Positions 1-6,387 of a stretch of DNA of 6,454 nucleotides are shown here, piece after piece. The stretch's first letter is position 1. Each line of letters begins with the position of its first letter. Both the position numbers and the translations under genes were made by a program. The DNA is from Lachnospiraceae bacterium UBA1755. GTDB lineage: Bacteria > Bacillota > Clostridia > Lachnospirales > Lachnospiraceae. The notes below the pieces were generated by a model that did not search any database, was not told the DNA's origin, and worked only from the letters and a program-made list of their open reading frames with translations. The DNA lies in assembly GCA_002314805.1 (NCBI GenBank), contig DCHJ01000039.1:19789-26242 (forward strand), given 5' to 3'.

Positions 1-98
1 TAAGGAACAGAATCTAAGGAACAGGATCTATAGAACAGGATTTTCAGAACGGGATTATCAGAACCGTTTTTCAGGCAGAATTTTTATGGCAGAAAGAA
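1..98. repeat. Degenerate 14-bp tandem repeat upstream of gene 1
   Basis: Successive 14-base units start at 1, 15, 29, 43 and 57. They read TAAGGAACAGAATC, TAAGGAACAGGATC, TATAGAACAGGATT, TTCAGAACGGGATT and ATCAGAACCGTTTT. Neighbouring units match at 13, 11, 11 and 10 of 14 positions, so similarity falls toward the gene. Two further weak units at 71-84 and 85-98 can be placed on the same register; GGCAGAA recurs at 74 and 88, exactly 14 bases apart. The array begins at the window edge and may extend upstream. Fourteen is not a multiple of three, so the array is unlikely to be a coding repeat. It could be a decayed slippage product, a set of regulator sites, or an untranslated leader. The first five units are clear; the last two are doubtful. 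Confidence 0.7.
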
Positions 99-100
99 GG
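95..100 (+). promoter_or_regulatory. Ribosome binding site of gene 1
   Basis: AGAAGG ends five bases before the ATG at 106 and complements the 3' end of 16S rRNA well. It supports 106 as the start. An ATG at 86 is in another frame and stops after seven codons. Confidence 0.75.
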
Positions 101-105
101 ATTTT

Positions 106-2826
106 ATGAAATTAAATGATATTTTCGATATCATCAACGGTGAAGTTGATGGAGAGGAAGTAAAAGAGTTTGCAAAGCTCTACAGGCAATATCCTCTCAG
201 GCTGAGCTATTCTTCATACGGAAAGGGAATGGAGTTTCTCCGTGATGAATATGCGGCAATGGGTCTTGAAGCAGAGCTGTTAAGCTTCCCTGCTGATGGA
301 CGTACAGTATATGCAGACCGTCATTTCCCGTATGCATGGGATATTTACGAGGCATGGGCAGAGGTTGACGGTGAACGCATCTGTGATTATGAAGAAAATA
401 CATACAGCGTAGTTCCGTTTTCGGCAGACAGTAACGGTGTATGCGAGAAGAAGCTCCTTCCGATAGATGACCTTGCAGATATTACAGATCTAAAGGACTA
501 CGCTGCACTTATCACAAGATTCCCTTCAGGTGCTGATATAAGATCTCTCACATCAAGAGGCTGTGAAGCTTTTTTCTCCACAGTAGATCTTGAACCGGTG
601 GATCCTTCGCTGGATGATTCAAGACGCTGGTACAATGATCTATTCGGGGCAGGCCAGATGGATTATCGTGATAAGGCATGCACAGGCTTCTCCATTACTC
701 CGCGTATCGGACGCAGTCTTATGAAGAAGCTGGCAGAGAAGAACGGTCCTCTCACAGTAAAGTATCTTATGCATACAGATACACATGAAGGTGAAGTCAA
801 TGCCGTGACATCAGTAATAAAGGGTGAAGACGACAGATGCTTTATCGTATCGGCACACGGCTATGAGCCTCATGCCACCAACAACGTAGCAGGTATTGCC
901 ATGAGCATGGGAGCGGCAAAGGCATTATCCAGGCTCATTGCAGACGGCAGACTGCCCAGACCAAAGCACTCGATCCGTTTCTTCCACGGACTTGAGAACT
1001 TCAGTCTCTATGCATGGGGCATGGCAAACCGTGAGAAGATGGCAAACGCTCTCGGCGGTACATCCATCGATTCATTCGGCAGATACGGAGCAGGGGGCAG
1101 GACAGAACACTTCGTACTCCGGAGATGTCTCAACGTACATCCTTCTGAGCAGCATGCGCTTGCGAGAGAAGTGCTTAAGAAGGTATGTGAGTCAAGGGGT
1201 ATAGGCTTTGAGACCCGGGAGGCTTCAAAGAATAACGAAGACCTTATGCAGGACAATCAGTTCGGACCGGCATGGAACCTTCTTTACGGTACACTCTGGG
1301 AAGAGCCGCGGGAGACATATCCGCGATGCTATTTCTATCATACCAGCACGGATGTACCTGAGGACCTTTCACCTGAAATGCTTTCAGCAGCATCGGTATA
1401 CAGTGCGACCCTTGCTTACTATGTGGCATGCTGCGATGATGAGCCGGAGCTTACTCAGCTTGCAATAGAAGACTGGCATAGATATGTAGATGATAAGTGC
1501 CGAGAGGCATTGAGACTTGAGGACACAGAGCCTGAACTCAGAAAGCTCAGAGCACAGCGGCTTATGACATGGAAGCAGTTTGCTGCTGCTTCAGGCGCAA
1601 AGGCCATCAGGGATCCTGAGGCTGTCAAGGAGTTTACCAACTACATCAACGCCCAGACTGCTGCAGCAGTTAAGGTATTATGCGGCAGCGCAGCACCTAT
1701 TGCAGTGCCGGATACAGAGGCAGCTAAGACAGTCATCAGAAGGACCATCCCGGGACCGATCGGACTTGGGACTATCGATGATAAGCTCCGCGAAAAAGCA
1801 GCTAAGGTACTCGGATATTATTGCAATGAGTACTGGTGCCTTGAAGAATGCGGTGCTAATCTTTACTACTTTGACGGCAATCGTTCATTGGGTGATGTCG
1901 CAAGGATCGTATGGGCAACAAGAATGTATGAAAAGCATGAGGATCCGGAAGGCTTCGCTAAGGAGTACAGGCTCTACGAAGGTATTCAGGAGATCCTGCT
2001 TGAAGGCGGACTTGCCGAGAAGGCTGAAAGAACTCACATAAGCAAAGACGATATCAGGAAGGCACTTGCAGATCTCGGTATCAAGGCAGGAGATACTGTG
2101 ATGGTACATTCATCACTTAAGGCTCTCGGAAAGATCGAAGACGGTGCAAAGAGTGTGATCGATGCACTTAAGGAAACGGTTACAGAAGACGGGATCATCG
2201 CTATGCCTGCTTTTACAGACTGTGTGGAAGGCGGCACAAGAGGAGCATTTGATCCGCAGGAAACTGCTGTTGAGACCTGGGTCGGAATCATTCCGGAAGT
2301 ATTCCGCAGATCGGAGGGTGTGATACGCAGTACTCATCCCACTCACTCGATAAGCGTATACGGCAGGAGGGCTGCAGAGTTTATCAGTCAGGAAGACCGG
2401 CAGGATTGTTTTGCTCAGGATGGTCCATGGGGCAGGCTTGCAAAAAGCGGAAAAATTCTTTTCATCGGTCCGGTGTACGGCGGAAATACATTTATGCATG
2501 CATGTGAGGCATGGTACGCAGGATATCTCGATGAGACAATGGCCTATGTGAAGACAGCTGACGGACAGAAGACAGTAAGAGTGACCAATTATCCCGGCGG
2601 ATGCCGCGGCGGCTGGTACAAGCTCGGTAAGTCGGCAGCATTCTACAGGAAGCTTTCCTCAAAGGGTATCTACAAAGAGATCCCGGTAGGAGAATCCACA
2701 ATGGCAGTATGCTCTGCAGCAGAATATGCAGCCGGTATGAAAGATCTTTTTGCAGAAGATAAATATATCCTGCTGCACAAGGAAGGATGCCGCGACTGTG
2801 CAAGAATGAAAGCTAAAAAGGGCTGA
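106..2826 (+). CDS. Fusion protein: M28-like aminopeptidase domain + AAC(3)-family N-acetyltransferase
   Basis: This 906-residue protein has three regions. Residues about 1-450 resemble M28-type aminopeptidase folds: an IVSAHGYEPH strand and loop (H251, H256), then NNVAG at 259-263 where the family usually has DN-x-SG, a single acidic residue E297 in GLENFS, MQDNQFG around D383, and the characteristic closing motif YHTSTD (H412, D416). Residues about 540-640, with YFDGNRSLGDVARIV, look like a winged-helix-type module. Residues about 645-893 are a full AAC(3) (Antibiotic_NAT) domain: VMVHSSLKALG (665-675), HPTHS (744-748), DGPWGRL (772-778) and GNTFMHACE (793-801). That family moves an acetyl group from acetyl-CoA to an amine; many members do not act on aminoglycosides. 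The protein ends with a GCRDC tail (894-898). No signal peptide or membrane helix is visible, so it is probably cytoplasmic. The acetyltransferase assignment is strong, the M28-like one moderate; the substrate is unknown and resistance should not be assumed. Confidence 0.85.
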   Translation: MKLNDIFDIINGEVDGEEVKEFAKLYRQYPLRLSYSSYGKGMEFLRDEYAAMGLEAELLSFPADGRTVYADRHFPYAWDIYEAWAEVDGERICDYEENTYSVVPFSADSNGVCEKKLLPIDDLADITDLKDYAALITRFPSGADIRSLTSRGCEAFFSTVDLEPVDPSLDDSRRWYNDLFGAGQMDYRDKACTGFSITPRIGRSLMKKLAEKNGPLTVKYLMHTDTHEGEVNAVTSVIKGEDDRCFIVSAHGYEPHATNNVAGIAMSMGAAKALSRLIADGRLPRPKHSIRFFHGLENFSLYAWGMANREKMANALGGTSIDSFGRYGAGGRTEHFVLRRCLNVHPSEQHALAREVLKKVCESRGIGFETREASKNNEDLMQDNQFGPAWNLLYGTLWEEPRETYPRCYFYHTSTDVPEDLSPEMLSAASVYSATLAYYVACCDDEPELTQLAIEDWHRYVDDKCREALRLEDTEPELRKLRAQRLMTWKQFAAASGAKAIRDPEAVKEFTNYINAQTAAAVKVLCGSAAPIAVPDTEAAKTVIRRTIPGPIGLGTIDDKLREKAAKVLGYYCNEYWCLEECGANLYYFDGNRSLGDVARIVWATRMYEKHEDPEGFAKEYRLYEGIQEILLEGGLAEKAERTHISKDDIRKALADLGIKAGDTVMVHSSLKALGKIEDGAKSVIDALKETVTEDGIIAMPAFTDCVEGGTRGAFDPQETAVETWVGIIPEVFRRSEGVIRSTHPTHSISVYGRRAAEFISQEDRQDCFAQDGPWGRLAKSGKILFIGPVYGGNTFMHACEAWYAGYLDETMAYVKTADGQKTVRVTNYPGGCRGGWYKLGKSAAFYRKLSSKGIYKEIPVGESTMAVCSAAEYAAGMKDLFAEDKYILLHKEGCRDCARMKAKKG

Positions 2827-2863
2827 TGATCAAATCAGGAAAGACTGACGGACAAACCATGGA

Positions 2864-2878
2864 AGGCTGAGTCAGCCT
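2864..2878 (+). other. Small hairpin after gene 1
   Basis: AGGCTG (2864-2869) and CAGCCT (2873-2878) form a perfect six-base-pair stem with an AGT loop, 38 bases after the stop of gene 1. The following bases are GCCGGTTAATAAC, with no run of T, so it does not fit a standard intrinsic terminator. It may protect the 3' end of the upstream message or be a site in DNA. Folding is by eye. Confidence 0.4.
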
Positions 2879-2900
2879 GCCGGTTAATAACATAAATAAT

Positions 2901-2920
2901 AATAAACAATAATAAACAAT
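2901..2920. repeat. Exact 10-bp tandem duplication in an A+T-rich gap
   Basis: AATAAACAAT occurs twice in direct succession (2901-2910, 2911-2920) within an almost pure A+T stretch running from about 2885 to 2920. This is the most A+T-rich part of the window and lies 40-75 bases upstream of gene 2, a suitable place for a promoter. However, I cannot point to a convincing pair of -35 and -10 boxes. A-rich promoter element, flexible DNA and simple slippage are all possible. Confidence 0.6.
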
Positions 2921-2928
2921 TCTACGTT

Positions 2929-2938
2929 CCCTTAAGGG
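2929..2938. promoter_or_regulatory. Perfect palindrome CCCTTAAGGG before gene 2
   Basis: CCCTTAAGGG is a perfect 10-base inverted repeat directly downstream of the A+T-rich stretch and 12 bases before the ribosome binding site of gene 2. Its position would suit an operator half-overlapping a transcript start, but as RNA it can form only a three-base-pair stem. A palindrome this short can occur by chance, and no regulator gene lies nearby. Confidence 0.3.
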
Positions 2939-2950
2939 TGACGGAATGAC

Positions 2951-2954
2951 GGAG
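2951..2954 (+). promoter_or_regulatory. Ribosome binding site of gene 2
   Basis: GGAG sits seven bases before the ATG at 2962, ideal spacing, and decides that start. It is part of a short direct repeat: TGACGGA occurs at 2939-2945 and again at 2947-2953. Confidence 0.75.
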
Positions 2955-2961
2955 AAAAAAT

Positions 2962-5049
2962 ATGGAGAAAAATTACGATTTCAGACAGCGCCACTGGCAG
3001 GTGCATAAGCCGGACAGGAGACTGGCCGACCGCAAAAAGCTCGACAGTGAGATAATGATCGAAAACGGATGGTCGATCGGTGGGGACTGGGCGGCTGTAA
3101 GCAAGAATGCAGTTGATGACTTCATGGACTATCTGTGGGTAAGCATGAAGGTTGCGGTAACAAGAACTGCACAGAAGCAGGCCAGAACGGTCTGGTTTAC
3201 AGAGGATACCACACTTGATAAGGGCTTCCGCCTTGAAGTTACAGATGACGGGGTAGTAGTTGCCCTTGCAAAGGATGAAGATGCGTTCAGGGCCGTTGTA
3301 TATCTCGAGGATATCATGAACCTTGAGGGAGCGCCCGTACTTGAAAAGGGTACAGCAGTCAGAAGACCGATGTTCAAGTGGAGGAGTGTTCATTCCGGAT
3401 GCGGTATCGATGAGTTTCCTGTCGAGGAGCTCCGGGCAGTTGTTCATGCAGGATATGATGCGATAGTAATTTTCGTTAAGGCATTTGACCAGGTATCAAC
3501 GAGATACTGCACCATCAATGAGACTATAAAGGCGGCAAAGAACTTCGGTATTCAGACATTCCTGTACAATTATATGCCGACATTCATCCATCCGGATGAT
3601 CCTGACGCGGATGCCATGTTTGATTCTGTATACGGAGAGTTATTCAACAGATACCCGGATGCTTCAGGAATTCATATGTGCGGTGAGTCTCTGGAGTTCC
3701 CCAGCAAGGATCCTCATACCACGGGCAAGCTTTACAGCCAGAGCGTAACCGACGGTATCCCGGATACAAGACCAAGTCCGGGCTGGTATCCGTGTGAGGA
3801 TTATCCTGCCTTTCTGGACAAGATCCAGAAGGCTATCCGTAAGGTAAAGCCTGATGCAGAAGTTGTATTCAGTACATATAACTGGAGCTATCAGCCGGAA
3901 GATAAGAGAAGAGAATTTCTTGAGAAGCTTCCAAAGGGATATCGGCTTATCATTGCATATGATATCCGTGCAGAGCGTACCAACGAAGGAATGAACACAC
4001 CTGTTATGGATTACACCATGTCGCAGGCTGTTCCAGGCGGATACTTTGAGACGGAGTGCAGGAATTGTCATGAACTGGGGATTCCGATCGAAGGCAATGT
4101 AAATACGGCCGGTCAGGCATGGGATTTCGGTGTGGTACCCTATGTACCGGCACCTGACAAGCTCATCACAAGACTTCTCAATGTAAGAAGAGCACATGAC
4201 GAGTATGGCCTTGATGGCTGCTATGCAACACATCACTATGGGTACTGGAACTGCGTAGCGTCAGATCTTGGCAAGTGGAGCTCGTGGGAGGATTTCGTTC
4301 CGGATTATGACAGGCTCCTTGAGAAGATCGCCGTCCGTGATTACGGCAGGAAGGATGCACCTCATGTACTTGCAGCATGGAAGCTGTGGGGACTGGCAAT
4401 GGATCATTATGTAGCTTCCAACGAGGATCAGTATGGTCCATGGAGAGTGGGGGCATCATATCCGTTCATCTTCCAGCCCAATATCACACTTACAATGCTT
4501 GGAAAGGAAATCAGCTTCCCGACCGATCCGCATGCACATTTCGGGTATCAGATAATCAAGACTCTTTATCAGCCATATGAGAATATTAATCAGGCTCCGG
4601 GATTCCTCAGATATCCTGCAGATCTGCGCAGGCTCGCGGTAATGCTTGATTACTGGAATCAGGGTATGGCAGAGATAGAGAAGATCGGTGATTATGATGA
4701 AGCACAGAGGATCAGGGCTCTCGGTACCTTCATTCGCTGCTCGGTTAAGACAGTAATGAACATAAAGCGCTGGTGGCTGGCCAATATGAAGCTTCAGACA
4801 TCAGAGAATACTACACAGGCTCTTGAGATGCTTGATGAGATCGAGGCTATCGGCAATGAAGAAAGAGAAAATGTAAAGGATGCATACCGGGCAGTAAATA
4901 CAGATTCCCGAATCGGATGGGAGCCAAGTATGGAATACGTTACGGATGAGTGGCACCTTGACTGGAAGCTCCGTCAGATGGACAGTGCATACAGAGAGAT
5001 CGCTTCATACAGACAGATGGTTCTCGATGCCCGCAAGGCAGGCAAATAA
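2962..5049 (+). CDS. Putative glycoside hydrolase, GH20/GH67-like N-terminal domain plus TIM barrel
   Basis: The 695-residue product has no signal peptide or membrane segment and is probably cytoplasmic. Residues about 50-130 have the alternating strand-helix pattern of the accessory domain that precedes GH20 and GH67 catalytic barrels: FRLEVTDDGVVVAL, then DAFRAVVYLEDIM. The next segment, RRPMFKWRSVHS (134-145), corresponds to the strand that opens the GH20 barrel, with R141 where that family has a substrate-binding Arg. Repeated strand-like stretches follow: YDAIVIFV, GIQTFLYNY, GIHMCGESLEF, EVVFSTYNW, RLIIAYDI and IPIEGNVNTAG, consistent with a TIM barrel to about residue 430. E242 in MCGES is the best candidate catalytic acid, but the GH20 Asp-Glu pair is replaced by Gly-Glu. 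The C-terminal third is helix- and tryptophan-rich. A sugar hydrolase role is inferred from fold-like features; the exact family, bond and substrate are not identified. It is 135 bp downstream of the fusion gene and may share its transcript. Confidence 0.8.
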   Translation: MEKNYDFRQRHWQVHKPDRRLADRKKLDSEIMIENGWSIGGDWAAVSKNAVDDFMDYLWVSMKVAVTRTAQKQARTVWFTEDTTLDKGFRLEVTDDGVVVALAKDEDAFRAVVYLEDIMNLEGAPVLEKGTAVRRPMFKWRSVHSGCGIDEFPVEELRAVVHAGYDAIVIFVKAFDQVSTRYCTINETIKAAKNFGIQTFLYNYMPTFIHPDDPDADAMFDSVYGELFNRYPDASGIHMCGESLEFPSKDPHTTGKLYSQSVTDGIPDTRPSPGWYPCEDYPAFLDKIQKAIRKVKPDAEVVFSTYNWSYQPEDKRREFLEKLPKGYRLIIAYDIRAERTNEGMNTPVMDYTMSQAVPGGYFETECRNCHELGIPIEGNVNTAGQAWDFGVVPYVPAPDKLITRLLNVRRAHDEYGLDGCYATHHYGYWNCVASDLGKWSSWEDFVPDYDRLLEKIAVRDYGRKDAPHVLAAWKLWGLAMDHYVASNEDQYGPWRVGASYPFIFQPNITLTMLGKEISFPTDPHAHFGYQIIKTLYQPYENINQAPGFLRYPADLRRLAVMLDYWNQGMAEIEKIGDYDEAQRIRALGTFIRCSVKTVMNIKRWWLANMKLQTSENTTQALEMLDEIEAIGNEERENVKDAYRAVNTDSRIGWEPSMEYVTDEWHLDWKLRQMDSAYREIASYRQMVLDARKAGK

Positions 5050-5070
5050 AAAATGACAGACATCACATCA

Positions 5071-5100
5071 GGCAGGGGGGGCGGGCAGACTGCCCCTGCC
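5071..5100 (+). other. G/C-rich stem-loop between genes 2 and 3
   Basis: GGCAGGGG (5071-5078) and CCCCTGCC (5093-5100) are perfect complements of eight bases. An alternative nested fold pairs GGCAG with CTGCC (5071-5075, 5096-5100) outside and GGGCA with TGCCC (5083-5087, 5091-5095) inside, leaving a G-rich bulge. A smaller hairpin, GTGT-CGT-ACAC, follows at 5102-5112. There is no T run after any of them, so this is not a normal terminator. It more likely acts on message stability or partial readthrough inside an operon. Folding is by eye. Confidence 0.5.
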
Positions 5101-5126
5101 GGTGTCGTACACAGGCAGACCGCCCC
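5084..5126. repeat. Near-perfect 13-bp direct repeat, 30-bp spacing
   Basis: GGCAGACTGCCCC (5084-5096) recurs as GGCAGACCGCCCC (5114-5126), 12 of 13 bases identical. The copies overlap the hairpin region between genes 2 and 3. This G/C-rich block contrasts with the A+T-rich gap upstream of gene 2. Whether it is a dispersed intergenic element cannot be told from one window. Confidence 0.5.
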
Positions 5127-5169
5127 GATGGAATACGGAAAAACAGAATGCTGTCAGGTGGTATCGATG

Positions 5170-5174
5170 AGGAG
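5170..5174 (+). promoter_or_regulatory. Ribosome binding site of gene 3
   Basis: AGGAG lies seven bases before the ATG at 5182 and decides that start over the in-frame ATG at 5053, which lacks a good site and would add 43 residues encoded by the hairpin-rich gap. An in-frame ATG at 5167, preceded by AGGTGG at 5156-5161, is a weaker alternative that adds only five residues. Confidence 0.75.
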
Positions 5175-5181
5175 AGATATC

Positions 5182-6387
5182 ATGGAAAATAGATTTGAAA
5201 AGGTTAAGGAATTCATGGATCAGATGCTTACGGAGCAGAGGACTCCGGGAGAAGTCATCCGCATCCATCAGGACGGAAAGGAAGTATTTGCCTATCACTG
5301 CGGATACAGGGATCTGCAGACAAAGGAACCTCTTACAGGCAAAGAGAAATTCAATATTTATTCATGCTCAAAGGTAACTACCGTGGTTGCCGCACTGCAG
5401 CTGCTTGAGCAGGGAAGGTATCTCCTGAGCACACCTGTTTATGACATACTTCCTGAATACAGAAATATTATGGTGCAGGGAGAAAACGGAGAGCTTCGCA
5501 AGCCTGAGAATCCTGTCACCATAGGCAATCTTTTTACAATGACAGGAGGCTTTGATTACGATCTGGACAGAGAACCTGTAAAGAGGGTCATCAGGGAGAC
5601 CGGCGGACATGCACCGACAAGAGAGGTGGTGCGTGCCCTGGCAGAATGCCCGCTGCAGTACGAACCGGGTGAGAGATTTAATTACAGCTACGGACATGAC
5701 ATTCTTGCGGGAGTTGTGGAGGTCGTAAGCGGAAAGAGATTCCGGGACTATGTAAGGGAAAACATCTTCCTGCCGCTGGACATGAAAGACTGCGTATATC
5801 ATGTGACGGAAGATATGTATTCGTCCATGTCATCACAGTATGATTTTATCGCTGAAGAGGAGGGAACCGCAGCGGCAAGATCCGGGCTTGATATGGTCAA
5901 TGCCCAGGCACATGGAAAAGCGGATAAGGGACATTTTGAGAAGATCGCTTTTGAACCGAGACAGTATATTCCGGGTGATGAATATGACTCAGGGGGAGCA
6001 GGTATCACTGCCACTGCTGATGACTATGTTAAGCTGGCTGCGTGTCTGGCAAATATGGGTACCGGTGAGACCGGGGAAAGGATACTTGCACCTGCAACTG
6101 TAGAGCTTATGCGTACGAATGCTCTTACCGAGCAGCAGCTTAAGTATTTTGACTGGGAGCAGCTGAGGGGTTACGGATATGGACTTGGTGTGAGAACCAT
6201 GATCGACAGGATCGCGGGTTCGTCGCTCAGCAGTATCGGAGAGTTCGGATGGTGCGGAGCTGCGGGTGCAGCGCTTATTGCGGATCCGGCAGAGAAGCTG
6301 GGGGTATTCTTTGCACAGCATATGCTTAATCCGCGCGAGGAGTATTATATGCCGCGGCTTCGCAATGTGATTTATTCCTGCTTGTAA
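5182..6387 (+). CDS. Serine hydrolase, class C beta-lactamase/esterase family
   Basis: This 401-residue protein matches the class C beta-lactamase-like (PF00144-type) serine hydrolase pattern over its whole length. The SxxK motif is S61-C-S-K64 within NIYSCSKVTT, giving S61 as nucleophile and K64 as general base. The second motif is FNYSYGHD with Y168 as catalytic tyrosine; Tyr stands where true beta-lactamases have Asn, as is common in esterase-type relatives. SGGAGITATADDY (270-282) and YGYGLGV (331-337) are typical later blocks. EFGWCGAAG (354-362) supplies the third motif as W-C-G in place of K-T-G. The family includes esterases, D-amino-acid peptidases and amidohydrolases. Absence of a signal peptide argues against an exported beta-lactamase or cell-wall DD-peptidase and suggests a cytoplasmic hydrolase. 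It is the last gene of the co-directional set, 132 bp after gene 2 when read from 5182. Fold and catalytic residues are well supported; the substrate is unknown. Confidence 0.9.
   Translation: MENRFEKVKEFMDQMLTEQRTPGEVIRIHQDGKEVFAYHCGYRDLQTKEPLTGKEKFNIYSCSKVTTVVAALQLLEQGRYLLSTPVYDILPEYRNIMVQGENGELRKPENPVTIGNLFTMTGGFDYDLDREPVKRVIRETGGHAPTREVVRALAECPLQYEPGERFNYSYGHDILAGVVEVVSGKRFRDYVRENIFLPLDMKDCVYHVTEDMYSSMSSQYDFIAEEEGTAAARSGLDMVNAQAHGKADKGHFEKIAFEPRQYIPGDEYDSGGAGITATADDYVKLAACLANMGTGETGERILAPATVELMRTNALTEQQLKYFDWEQLRGYGYGLGVRTMIDRIAGSSLSSIGEFGWCGAAGAALIADPAEKLGVFFAQHMLNPREEYYMPRLRNVIYSCL

Noticed and set aside
1..98. CRISPR array or insertion sequence end
   Set aside because: The 14-bp units are contiguous without unique spacers and are too short for CRISPR repeats. 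No terminal inverted repeats or transposase are present.
1580..2041. 153-codon open frame on the + strand inside gene 1 in another frame
   Set aside because: Low-complexity Leu/Arg/Gln/Ser-rich translation, no ribosome binding site seen, and it is embedded in the fusion gene.
106..2826. Calling gene 1 an aminoglycoside resistance gene
   Set aside because: The AAC(3) fold is clear, but many family members acetylate other amines. The large fused N-terminal half and the metabolic neighbours do not point to resistance.
2946..3008. 20-codon open frame starting at ATG 2946 and overlapping the start of gene 2
   Set aside because: It has no spaced ribosome binding site and reads through gene 2 coding sequence in another frame; likely chance.
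2932..3447. 171-codon open frame on the - strand over the start of gene 2
   Set aside because: It overlaps the ribosome binding site and 5' part of gene 2, has no recognisable motif, and would conflict with a strongly supported start.
3664..4236. 190-codon open frame on the - strand inside gene 2
   Set aside because: It lies wholly opposite a well-supported glycoside hydrolase-like gene, and its translation is rich in Cys, Arg and Ile with no recognisable domain. It is best explained as an antisense shadow.
5053..5181. 43-residue N-terminal extension of gene 3 from ATG 5053
   Set aside because: The extension is encoded by the G/C-rich hairpin block, lacks family similarity, and has a weak ribosome binding site. 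AGGAG before 5182 fits far better.
5182..6387. Calling gene 3 a beta-lactamase
   Set aside because: It has the SxxK serine, but Y-S-Y and W-C-G replace Y-x-N and K-T-G, and there is no signal peptide. A general serine hydrolase call is safer.
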